Below, in pieces: positions 1-11,203 of a stretch of DNA of 64,000 nucleotides. Numbering within the stretch: the first letter of the stretch is position 1; each line of letters begins with the position of its first letter. A program made the translations under genes and the position numbers. The notes beneath the pieces are model-generated. The model was not told the DNA's origin, did not search any database, and saw only the letters and a program-made list of their open reading frames with translations. The stretch is from Cololabis saira (Eukaryota > Chordata > Actinopteri > Beloniformes > Belonidae): contig NC_084596.1 of NCBI RefSeq assembly GCF_033807715.1, forward strand, positions 39,162,958 to 39,226,957. Direction: 5' to 3'.

Positions 1-53
1 AGCGTATCCTTTAACCCGTTCAGATCTAAGGCTTTATTCAAACAGCCTTCCTG

Positions 54-158
54 GACGTTACACCAACGCAGAAGTGTAACACGAGGTTTGCGCGTCGCCG
101 CGTACCCTACGCCGTAGGCTCTGCGTCGTTTTAACGCGGACCATAATTCAGGCTTAAA
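54..158. mobile_element. MITE copy 1 (GC-rich palindromic family), truncated
   Basis: The sequence ends in TCTGCGTCGTTTTAACGCGG followed by a degenerate ATAATTCAGGC end, and it contains the palindromic core CCTACGCCGTAGG. The same core and ends recur at about 26911, 49540 and 56815. The left terminal repeat is degraded here. It is a non-autonomous element with no coding capacity. I cannot assign a superfamily. Confidence 0.6.
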
Positions 159-189
159 ATGCAGTCTACGGTGCTCTTAAACATCACTG

Positions 190-660
190 ATGTCCATCCT
201 TACGTGTGAGATTCTCGGTCTCCCCCAGGCTGGTCTTCGTGTCCTCTGCCCAGGAGAGCTGGAGGGAGAGCAGGAGGAAGCACAACAAGTGTCCGCCAGG
301 GATCCTCCTCATGATCATGGTGTCAGACCTGTGGACGGCACCAACAACACGCCTGCGCATTCATTAAGACATGAAGTGGTGATGGTGGTGAGAGCGTGAG
401 AGCGCGGGGAGCTGCGGGAGCCACGTACTTGTTCCCGGGGAAGCTGGACTGTGCGCGGGGCTCCGGCTGGTGCAGACCGGGGGAGAAGTGCGCCACCCCG
501 GCGTCACGGGCTGATGAGACTCGGCAGGAGATGCTGCAGGAAGAGCTGCTGGGAGTGTGATCCGGGGAAACCAGAGAAGTGACGGAGACGGCGAGCACAC
601 CCCTCTCTCCATCACCACAGACCCCTCCTCATCCTGCTGACGGGAGCGAGCAGCAAACAT
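190..660 (+). other. CpG-rich segment with short open frames, unidentified
   Basis: This block is GC- and CpG-rich in an otherwise AT-rich flank. A pyrimidine-rich stretch ends in an AG at 227-228, followed by an open frame from 230 to a TAA near 364. A second frame is open from 375 to a TGA at 558-560; it contains four cysteines and a YLFPGKLDC-like stretch. I recognise neither peptide. It could be terminal exons of an unseen gene, or CpG-rich non-coding DNA. The antisense frames look no better. Confidence 0.2.
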
Positions 661-1190
661 GTCACCCTACCGGAAGAATTAAAATATAGCAAAAATGTGT
701 TGAATTTAAAAAAAAAAAAGGTATAAAGACATGATGATGGATAAGTACAGACTTGTTCCCGGGGAATGGAATTATGTCATAAAGAAAGGAAACGAAAGGA
801 TGGGTACATTGAGTATTATATTTATAAACATTTAAATAATCCTTTTTTTAACATATGTGTGTGCAGATACATGCATGTATGTAAGTGTAAGCATGTGTAG
901 TGTACATATGTATGTGGATATGTAATATGCTTGTATATATGTATGTAGCCTACATGTATGGATGTGTGTGTAGGTACGTCATAAGTAGATTGGTATGCAT
1001 GTAAATATGCATATGTTTTTTGTTGTTGTTAGCTATTATTCATTTATTGTATTTCATACGAGGAAAATGTATCAAACATGTCAGACAAAAGACATTTTGA
1101 AATGTAAGAAGGGGGGCCATTCACAAGCCGAGGCTTCAGCCCTGACCCTTTGGTCGTGACCTAAGTGTACATGCGTGTGACCAATACATT
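661..1190. other. AT-rich gene-free stretch
   Basis: I see no coding frame. The stretch holds a TG/TA-rich cryptic simple-sequence region at about 850-1020 and a poly-A run near 708. The 16-mer ACTTGTTCCCGGGGAA at 751-766 repeats the one at 427-442. Confidence 0.5.
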
Positions 1191-1192
1191 TT

Positions 1193-1256
1193 TTCATTCA
1201 TTCATTCATTCATTCATTCATTCATTCATTCATTCATTCATTCATTCATTCATTCA
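1193..1256. repeat. (ATTC)n microsatellite
   Basis: About 16 perfect copies of the tetranucleotide TTCA/ATTC run without interruption. Confidence 0.95.
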
Positions 1257-1756
1257 CCCTTTCATCTGAATGTCTCTCCCCTCCATTAACCGCTTCCTTG
1301 GTCCATCTGTGATGAGCACTGATAGATATGTCCATGAAATACGCATTTCTGTGATTAAATTGCGTAGTTTAGTTTATTCTAATTTATGCCACCAGCCACA
1401 ATTTAACAATTGATCAATAGACGCACTGCACGCAGGGCCGGTTCTAGAAAATAATGAGTAGGGCTGCATCTCAGATCAGAGGGGGTGCACATGCCTGGCA
1501 CGTTATTCAACTCTAAATTATGCATTTTCCCATAATTTCAAGCGGAATGATACTAGCAAAACAAGAATATTTCAAGTGTATTGCAAATGCTTTATTGCAG
1601 CAATATTGCTACAGAACAAAGAAAATGCTACACTTAGTCTGGGCTACCTCACCCATCAGACAATCTAGCAACAGTTGTTTCTTACCCTGAGAATAAAACA
1701 TACAGATACAATAGGGCCTTCGCACTGTAAGTGCTCGGGCCCTATAAACAGCACTC

Positions 1757-1893
1757 ATGGTACAGGCGCAGAACTCTCAATTTCTGCCACACAGAGAAAT
1801 TCCTGTTTTTGATGGAGATCCAATGCAATTCAGGACATTCATCCGAGCTTTTGAACAGTGTGTTGAAGCTAAAACAAACAACAAAGGAGACTG
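1757..1893 (+). pseudogene. BEL/Pao-like retrotransposon gag fragment
   Basis: The frame contains a REIPVFDGDPMQFRTFIRAF stretch followed by a CVEAKTNNKGDC-like stretch. This matches the conserved start of BEL/Pao-type gag proteins (DUF1759-like, F-x-G-D-P-x-x-x-x-x-F). Only about 45 codons survive before the frame runs straight into the AGTACCAGT array, so it is a remnant. The family assignment is from memory of the motif, not from a search. Confidence 0.5.
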
Positions 1894-2185
1894 TTGTAGT
1901 ACCAGTAGTAACAGCTATAGTATCAGTACTACCAGTTGTAGTACCAGTTATAGTACCAGTAGTACCAGTTGTAGTTCCAGTTATAGTACCAGTTGTAGTA
2001 CCAGTTGTAGTAACAGTTATAGGACCAGTATTACCAGTTGTAGTACCAGTTATAGCAGTTATAGTATCAGTTACAGTATAGTACCAGTAGTACCACTTAT
2101 AGTACCAGTAGTACCAGTTGTAGTACCAGTTATACCGGTTATAGTATCAGTTATAGTACCAGTAGTACCAGTTGTAGTACCAGTA
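1894..2185 (+). repeat. AGTACCAGT satellite array, block 1
   Basis: Degenerate 9- and 12-bp units of AGTACCAGT with or without TAT/TGT. These are the same units as the large block at 3643. A LINE fragment directly follows, so this block was probably joined to block 2 before the LINE arrived. Confidence 0.9.
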
Positions 2186-2898
2186 CAACAGCTCAACCAG
2201 GACAAAACAGAGGTTTTAGTTATTGGTCCTGAAGGCCAGAGAGAGAAACTTTTACCAAAACTACAAGATTTTAAACCTTCGCAATGTGTAAAGAACCTGG
2301 GTGTTATTTTTGACTCTGAGCTCACTTTTATTCCACACATAAAGAATATTACGAAGATAGGTTTTTACCATCTTAAGATTATAGCCAGAGTCCGCCCGTT
2401 TCTCTCTCAGGCCAGTACGGAGGTGCTAATGCTTTTATCTCATGTCGTTTAGATTATTGTAATGCCCTGCTCTCTGGTCTTCCTAAAAAGAGTATTAAGA
2501 ACCTACAATTACTACAGAATTCAGCCACTCGCGTGCTGACGAGGACCAGAGGGCGGGAGCACATTACACCTGTTTTAAAATCGCTGCATTGGCTCCCCGT
2601 CCGCTTCAGGATTGATTTTAAGGTTCTTTTACTGGTTTTTAAGTGTCTTAACGGTCTTGGGCCATCTTATTTATCTGACCTGCTTTTACCGTATCAACCC
2701 TCACGGACCCTGAGGTCCTCTGGCACCGGCCTTTTAACCATTCCCCGAACCGCGACCAAAACCCACGGTGAGGCTGCATTCAGCCATTATGGCCCTTCTT
2801 TATGGAACAGCCTGCCAGAGAACCTCAGGGCCGCAGAGAATGTTGATATTTTTAAAAGGAGGCTCAAGACACACCTTTTTAGTTTGGCTTTTATCTGA
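2186..2898 (+). pseudogene. LINE reverse transcriptase C-terminal fragment (L2/CR1/Rex1-like)
   Basis: The translation carries the C-terminal half of a non-LTR reverse transcriptase. Motifs in order are [67 protein letters not shown] and [10 protein letters not shown]. The reading frame is broken once near 2440-2455 by a frameshift, and the 5' part is missing. A 5'-truncated insertion is normal for LINEs. It sits inside the AGTACCAGT array. Confidence 0.85.
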
Positions 2899-3642
<744 letters not shown>

Positions 3643-6600
3643 ATAGTACCAGTTTTAGTACCAGTTATAGTACCAGTAGTACCAGTTATAGTACCAGTAG
3701 TACCAGTTTTAGTACCAGTTATAGTACCAGTAGTACCAGTTATAGTACCAGTTATAGTACCAGTAGTACCAGTTGTTGTACCAGTAGCACCAGTTGTAGT
3801 AACATTAGTACCAGTTATAGTACCAGTTATAGTACCAGTAGTACCAGTAGTACCAGTTATGGTACCAGTAGTACCAGTTGTAGTACCAGTTATAGTACCA
3901 GTAGTATTAGTTGTAGTACCAGTAGTACCAGTAGTATTAGTTGTAGTACCAGTAGTATTAGTACTACTGGTACTACCAGTTATAGTACCAGTTATAGTAC
4001 CAGTAGTACCAGTTGTAGTACCAGTAGTACCAGTTATAGTACCAGTTATAGTACTAGTAGTATTAGTTATAGTACCAGTAGTATTAGTTGTAGTACCAGT
4101 AGTACCAGTTATGGTACCAGTAGTACCAGTTGTAGTACCAGTTATAGTACCAGTAGTACCAGTTATAGTACCAGCTGTAGTACCAGTTATAGTACCAGTT
4201 GTAGTACCATTAGTACCAGTTATACCAGTAGTACCAGTTATAGTACCAGTAGTACCAGTTATAGTACCAGTAGAACCAGTTATAGTACCAGTTATAGTAC
4301 CAGTAGTACCAGTTGTAGTACCAGTTGTAGTACCAGTAGTACCAGTTTTAGTACCAGTAGTACCAGTTATAGTACCAGTTATAGTACCAGTAGAACCAGT
4401 TGCAGTACCAGTAGTACCAGTTGTAGTACCAGTTGTAGTACCAGTAGTACCAGTAGTACCAGTTGTAGTACCAGTTGTAGTACCAGTAGTACCAGTTTTA
4501 GTACCAGTTATAGTACCAGTTATAGTACCAGTTATAGTACCAGTAGAACCAGTTGTAGTACCAGTAGTACCAGTTGTAGTACCAGTTATAGTACCAGTAG
4601 TACCAGTTATAGTACCAGTTATAGTACCAGTTATAGTACCAGTAGTACCAGTTATAGTACCAGTAGTACCAGTTGTAGTACCAGTTGTAGTACCAGTAGT
4701 ACCAGTAGTACCAGTTATAGTACCAGTTATAGTACCAGTAGAACCAGTTGTAGTACCAGTAGTACCAGTTATAGTACCAGTAGTACCAGTTATAGTACCA
4801 GTAGTACCAGTTATAGTACCAGTAGTACCAGTTGTAGTACCAGTTGTAGTACCAGTAGTACCAGTTGTAGTACCAGTTATAGTACCAGTAGTACCAGTTA
4901 TAGTACCAGTAGTACCAGTTATAGTACCAGTAGTACCAGTTATAGTACCAGTTGTAGTACCAGTTATAGTACCAGTTATAGTACCAGTTATAGTACCAGT
5001 AGTACCAGTTATAGTACCAGTAGTACCAGTTGTAGTACCAGTTGTAGTACCAGTAGTACCAGTTGTACCAGTTATAGTACCAGTTATAGTACCAGTAGAA
5101 CCAGTTGTAGTACCAGTAGTACCAGTTATAGTACCAGTAGTACCAGTTGTAGTACCAGTTATAGTACCAGTTATAGTACCAGTTATAGTACCAGTAGTAC
5201 CAGTTGTACTACCAGTTATAGTACCAGTAGTACCAGTTGTAGTACCAGTTATAGTACCAGTTATAGTACCAGTAGTACCAGTAGTACCAGTTATAGTACC
5301 AGTAGTACCAGTTGTAGTACCAGTTATAGTACCAGTAGTACCAGTTATAGTACCAGTAGTACCAGTAGTACCAGTTGTAGTACCAGTTGTAGTACCAGTA
5401 GTACCAGTAGTACCAGTTATAGTACCAGTTATAGTACCAGTAGAACCAGTTGTAGTACCAGTAGTACCAGTTATAGTACCAGTAGTACCAGTTATAGTAC
5501 CAGTAGTACCAGTTATAGTACCAGTAGTACCAGTTGTAGTACCAGTAGTACCAGTTGTAGTACCAGTTATAGTACCAGTAGTACCAGTTATAGTACCAGT
5601 AGTACCAGTAGTACCAGTTATAGTACCAGTAGTACCAGTTATAGTACCAGTTGTAGTACCAGTTATAGTACCAGTTATAGTACCAGTAGTACCAGTTATA
5701 GTACCAGTAGTACCAGTTGTAGTACCAGTTGTAGTACCAGTAGTACCAGTTGTACCAGTTATAGTACCAGTTATAGTACCAGTAGAACCAGTTGTAGTAC
5801 CAGTAGTACCAGTTATAGTACCAGTAGTACCAGTTGTAGTACCAGTTATAGTACCAGTTATAGTACCAGTAGTACCAGTTGTAGTACCAGTTATAGTACC
5901 AGTTATAGTATCAGTTATAGTACCAGTAGTACCAGTAGTACCAGTTATAGTACCAGTAGTACCAGTTGTAGTACCAGTTATAGTACCAGTTATAGTACCA
6001 GTTATAGTACCAGTAGTACCAGTAGTACCAGTTATAGTACCAGTAGTACCAGTTGTAGTACCAGTTATAGTACCAGTAGTACCAGTTATAGTACCAGTAG
6101 TACCAGTTGTAGTACCAGTTGTTGTACCAGTAGCACCAGTTGTAGTACCAGTTATAGTACCAGTTTTAGTACCAGTAGTACCAGTTGTAGTACCAGTTGT
6201 AGTACCAGTAGTACCAGTTATAGTACCAGTTGTAGTACCAGTAGTACCAGTTATAGTACCAGTAGTACCAGTTGTAGTACCAGTTGTTGTACCAGTAGCA
6301 CCAGTTGTAGTACCAGTTATAGTACCAGTTTTAGTACCAGTAGTACCAGTTGTAGTACCAGTAGTACCAGTTATAGTACCAGTTATAGTACCAGTAGTAC
6401 CAGTTATAGTACCAGTTTTAGTACCAGTAGTACCAGTTGTAGTACCAGTTGTAGTACCAGTAGTACCAGTTTTAGTACCAGTTATAGTACCAGTAGTACC
6501 AGTTATAGTACCAGTAGTACCAGTAGTACCAGTTATAGTACCAGTAGTACCAGTTGTAGTACCAGTTGTAGTACCAGTAGTACCAGTAGTACCAGTTATA

Positions 6601-7546
6601 GTACCAGTTGTACCAGTTATAGTACCAGTTATAGTACCAGTAGTACCAGTAGTACCAGTTATAGTACCAGTAGTACCAGTTATAGTACCAGTAGTACCAG
6701 TTGTAGTACCAGTTATAGTACCAGTTATAGTACCAGTTATAGTACCAGTAGTACCAGTTATAGTACCAGTTATAGTACCAGTAGTACCAGTTATAGTACC
6801 AGTTTTAGTACCAGTAGTACCAGTTGTAGTACCAGTTGTAGTACCAGTAGTACCAGTTATAGTACCAGTTATAGTACCAGTAGTACCAGTAGTACCAGTT
6901 ATAGTACCAGTAGTACCAGTTATAGTACCAGTTATAGTACCAGTTATAGTACCAGTAGAACCAGTTGTAGTACCAGTAGTACCAGTTATAGTACCAGTTA
7001 TAGTACCAGTTTTAGTACCAGTTTTAGTACCAGTTGTAGTACCAGTTATAGTACCAGTTGTACTACCAGTTATAGTACCAGTTGTAGTACCAGTTATAGT
7101 ACCAGTAGTACCAGTTATAGTACCAGTAGTACCAGTTGTAGTACCAGTTATAGTACCAGTTGTTGTACCAGTAGTACCAGTTATAGTACCCGTAGTACCA
7201 GTTGTAGTACCAGTTGTAGTACCAGTTATAGTACCAGTAGTACCAGTTGTTGTACCAGTAATACCAGTTGTAGTACCAGTAGTACCAGTTATAGTACCAG
7301 TAGTACCAGTTGTAGTACCAGTAGTACCAGTTATAGTACCAGTAGTACCAGTTATAGTACCAGTTATAGTACCAGTAGTACCAGTAGTACCAGTTGTAGT
7401 ACCAGTAGTACCAGTTATAGTACCAGTAGTACCAGTTATAGTACCAGTTATAGTACCAGTTGTAGTACCAGTTATAGTACCAGTTGTAGTACCAGTTATA
7501 GTACCAGTTGTTGTACCAGTAATACCAGTTGTAGTACCAGTAGTAC
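3643..7546 (+). repeat. AGTACCAGT satellite array, block 2 (3.9 kb)
   Basis: About 3.9 kb consists almost wholly of AGTACCAGT units (9 bp) and AGTACCAGTTAT or AGTACCAGTTGT units (12 bp) in irregular alternation. Unit lengths are all multiples of three and the units lack stops in two forward frames. Very long open frames result: 3624-7646, rich in Ser/Thr/Tyr/Cys, and 3859-7563, rich in Val/Pro/Ile. One reverse frame reads Trp/Tyr/Asn repeats. There is no signal peptide, non-repeat domain or splice context, so I treat these as by-products of the repeat and not as genes. Variants are sparse and spread along the array: TTT, AGA in place of AGT, and TGTTGTACC with AGCACC. Confidence 0.95.
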
Positions 7547-7641
7547 ATGTTATTATGTTGTGATGGAACTCTCCATGGTGCTGATGAATGACAGCTTAAC
7601 CACCATCCTCTTCTACCCCACCACCTCCACAGGATGGAGAC
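7547..7641 (+). other. Short unique spacer between arrays
   Basis: About 95 bp of non-repetitive sequence containing CTCCATGGTGCTGATGAATG and a pyrimidine-rich stretch. It separates the AGTACCAGT array from the 30-bp minisatellite. I recognise nothing in it. Confidence 0.4.
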
Positions 7642-8205
7642 TGTAGTACAGGACAGAGCTAGTACTACTACTACAGTACAGGACAGAGCTAGTACTACTA
7701 CTACAGCCCAGGACAGAGCAAGTACTACTACTACAGTACAGGACAGAACTAGTACTACTACTACAGTACAGGAGAGAGCTAGTACTACTACTACAGTACA
7801 GGAGAGAGCTAGTACTACTACTACAGTACAGGAGAGAGCTAGTACTACTACTACACTACAGGACAGAGCTAGTACTACTACTACAGTACAGGACAGAGCT
7901 AGTACTACTACTACACTACAGGACAGAGCTAGTACTACTACTACAGTACAGGAGAGAGCTAGTACTACTACTACACTACAGGACAGAGCTAGTACTACTA
8001 CTACAGTACAGGAGAGAGCTAGTACTACTACTACACTACAGGACAGAGCTAGTACTACTACTACAGTACAGGACAGAGCTAGTACTACTACTACACTACA
8101 GGACAGAGCTAGTACTACTACTACACTACAGGACAGAGCTAGTACTACTACTACACTACAGGACAGAGCTAGTACTACTACTACAGTACACGACAGAGCT
8201 AGTAC
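7642..8205 (+). repeat. 30-bp minisatellite
   Basis: About 18-19 tandem copies of a 30-bp unit made of GTACAGGACAGAGCT and AGTACTACTACTACA. Copies differ mainly at two positions: GGACAG versus GGAGAG, and GTACAG versus CTACAG. The unit is a multiple of three, so a forward frame stays open and reads ASTTTTVQDR repeats. The AGTACTACT half resembles the neighbouring array, so it may have grown out of it. Confidence 0.95.
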
Positions 8206-8762
8206 CAGTTGTAGTACCAGTAGTATCAGTTGTAGTACCATTTATAGTACCAGTAGTACCAGTAGTACCAGTTGTAGTACCAGTACTACCAGTTATAGTA
8301 CCAGTTATAGTACTAGTTATAGTACCAGCTGTAGTATAAGCTGTAGTACCAGTAGTACCAGTTGTAGTACCAGTAGTACCTTTTATACTACCAGTTATAG
8401 TACCAGTTATAGTACCACCTGTAGTACCAGTTATAGTACCATTATAGTACCAGTTATAGTACCTGTAGTACCAGTTATAGTACCAGTTATAGTACCAGTT
8501 ATAGTACCAGTTATGGTACCAGTTATAGTACCAGTAGTACCAGTCATAGTACCAGTTTTACTACCAGTTAAAGTACCAGTTGTAGTAACAGTTAGAGTAC
8601 TAGAAGTACCAGTTATAGTACCAGTTTTACTACCAGTTAAAGTACCAGTTGTAGTAACAGTTAGAGTACTAGAAGTACCAGTCATAGTACCAGTTTTACT
8701 ACCAGTTAAAGTACCAGTTGTAGTAACAGTTAGAGTACTAGAAGTACCAGTTATAGTATCAG
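8206..8762 (+). repeat. AGTACCAGT satellite array, block 3, with 69-bp higher-order units
   Basis: The AGTACCAGT units resume. From about 8551 the array is organised as three copies of a 69-bp compound unit marked by ACCAGTTTTACTACCAG, which starts at 8551, 8620 and 8689. The array ends at ACAGTTAGAGTACTAGAAGT-type sequence before AT-rich DNA. Confidence 0.9.
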
Positions 8763-9400
8763 TGAATTTTAAAGAATTTTAAGATAAGGTAATTTCAGGC
8801 AGGTATTGTTTATGAAGGTGTTTTATTTGATTTCATTTCTATGTATTTATGTCTGAGAATGATGGTGATTTAGTTCTCCTCTGTTGTTTGTGACTAAGGG
8901 AGTTGTGTCTATTATTGTTTTGTTTGTCATGTGTAATGTATGTCTGTTATGTATTAAGTGTTAATTTGTGTGTTGTGTGTGTTGGACCCCAGGAAGAATA
9001 GCTAATGCTGTTGCTAATGCTAATGGGAATCCTAAATAAAACAAAGAAAACAAACAAATGTGCTCTAGTCGTGTCTACTCAGAGCTTCACATTCACCCAT
9101 CAACACATGCATTCAGGCGCACACCGTTTTCTAGTCAGATCTGACACGACTTACAGTGTGTCTAGATAATGCTCTTAAAACAAACAATATCTTTGGTATT
9201 TAAAGTACACAAGCTTGTATGTAATAGCTTTCTGTGTATGTTGTGGAAACGTGTTTAAAAGGTTATTCATCCATTTAATACACTTCCTAAGGATCTGAGC
9301 AGCGCATTTACAATTGCTGTTGTCCAATTAGTGAATGGTTCATTATTTTATCATTCGTATACATGAAATATATTACTTGAAAACTTGGCCAATCATCATT
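8763..9400. other. AT-rich stretch with a LINE-like 3' end
   Basis: No gene is visible. At 8985-9045 the string GGACCCCAGGAAGAATAGCT and the following AATGGGAATCCTAAATAAAA resemble the 3' end of a fish non-LTR element. The rest is unremarkable. Confidence 0.4.
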
Positions 9401-9403
9401 AGT

Positions 9404-9758
9404 GTCGCAGCCTTGGTGTCGCGTCTGGGGGTAAGGTGTGGACCCGAACGCAGGAGAGCAGGAGGCAGGAGTTCAATGAAAAAAGGATTTATTTAACAAA
9501 AAAGCCAAACTAAAACGCTGCAGAGCAGGATCAAAAAACTCAAAGAAACAGGGATCAAAAACCTGGAGGAAAACCGTGGCAGGAAACATGGGGAACAAAC
9601 AGTACGGTCTGACCGGGAACAAGGGAATGACAAGAGCAGACATACACAGGGGATAACGAGACATGACGAGACACAGGTGCAGACACAATCAGGGCAGATG
9701 GGACACAGGCGGGATAAAACAGAAACTGAAAGCTGGGTGGAATGTCAAACCTTGACAC
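9404..9758. repeat. Dispersed repeat, copy A
   Basis: It shares several blocks with 18067-18384 in the same order: GGCAGGAGTTC, TTATTTAACAAAAA, GAGACACAGGTGCA and CACAATCAGGGCAGATGGGA. It is therefore a two-copy dispersed repeat in this window. No coding capacity is seen and the family is not identified. Confidence 0.6.
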
Positions 9759-10876
9759 TTGGAGGATGTGGAGGATAGTTCTGCTGGCACATGGACGGCT
9801 GCATTTAGACCGCAGGAAGCTCCTCCAGGAGGTCGGGTCTTTTGGGGCATCCTCTCCTCAAACCCTTCAATTTCACAGCGGGAACTGGGGGCTAACAAGA
9901 AAATTGAGGGATAAACTCCACTCCTGGGTCAAAGCAAGGATGTACCTTTGGAAACTTTGAGGCCTTTCTGATGGTTGAGGAGTCTCTGTCTTTTATTCAG
10001 GCCTTTTTACCATCTCAGGTCCAAACTACAACGACTGCTAAATGTGCTGAATCAGTTCCTTTTCTAAACTGACGGTTAATTGTTCCTGTTTTCTCTTCAC
10101 TTCCCTTGTTGCTCCAACATCGTATCCAACATCGTATCGGAACCATCAACTTGCCTTTCCAGAACCAGAACTCAGCATTAACACATTAGAGTCAGTTCAC
10201 ATGCAGAGTTGGTCAGTCATCCACTGGTTCTAGCAGAACCACAAAGTGTTTACTTTGCTGGAAGTCGTTCCTCCTAATCCTTGACCTTTCCTGGTCTCCT
10301 TGATGCCTCAGTAAAAAGGCTTAAATAAACTTAGGAACAAAAGTTGGGGCAGGAATTAGAAAGAAGCAGAAATCTTGAACCGCTTGAACCACCAGGTAGC
10401 GAGACAATGATCTGGCAAAGAGGCAAGAAAACCAAGAGGTGCAGGAAGGGATAAGGAGCTAAGGGAGGTAAGGCCTAACACAAAACAGCTGAGCGGCGTT
10501 CAGCAACCAGGGGGCAGGACCCAAACCCGACTGGAATGGAAAGGGGATGCAGTTTCAACAAGAAAAAAACACCGACCAAGATGGAGAACAAAAATGACAA
10601 GAACAAAAAACAAAAGCTGCCTTGTTTAAGGAGCACATTAAATCAGTCACGAACCAACTGAACACTGAACCAGAGTTTTACAAAAGTAGGGGACTAGACT
10701 AAGAACAGAAAAGCCAGAAACTCCCAAGAAAAAACCCATCAGAACCATTTCTTCTCATCCGATATCAATGCCCAGCACAAGCCAGAGACCAGCAACCTGC
10801 TGTGTTTAGTGAGACAAGTGAGCAGATATACTGTAACCCCGCCAGTACCTGCCCAGCACTGGAACTGGACTCCTAA
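9759..10876. other. Gene-free stretch
   Basis: I see no convincing gene, only short frames without domain signatures. It has no obvious tandem repeats. Confidence 0.4.
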
Positions 10877-11203
10877 ATCACATTCAGCACATTTTTAGGA
10901 TATTTCCTAAATGTTTCCAAGCAACAACATTCTTCAGATTGCGAGGAGACCGGAGATCTTAGTGTTACAGTAAACCGACATCTGGAGAGGCAACGGACCC
11001 TGACAGCTGGAGGAATCAAAGATCGTGTTACTGACGGCAACACAGTGCTGCACAAACGGTACCAACTGATGCTGCATCTGCAAGACGGAGACAGAGGACT
11101 TGATACAAACACACACACCCTGCACAGATCTATAAATGAACTGAAGCTCATAAAACAGATTATACACCAGATTACACTGCTTCTAGATTCTGTATTTACC
11201 TGA
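10877..11203 (+). other. Unidentified 108-codon open frame without ATG start
   Basis: The forward frame between the TAA at 10874 and the TGA at 11201 is open for 108 codons. It has a protein-like, charged and leucine-rich composition resembling an amphipathic helix or coiled coil in its second half (LHRSINELKLIKQIIHQI). A pyrimidine-poor AG at 10937-10938 could be a splice acceptor. There is no start codon near the 5' end, so it would have to be an internal or last exon, or a decayed gene. I do not recognise the family. Chance is still possible at this length. Confidence 0.25.

Noticed and set aside
3859..7563. 1234-codon Val/Pro/Ile open frame as an elastin-like protein
   Set aside because: Same repeat read one frame over; two unrelated repetitive proteins from one array is better explained by unit structure.
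7063..8241. 392-codon minus-strand open frame
   Set aside because: Antisense shadow of the AGTACCAGT array and the 30-bp minisatellite.
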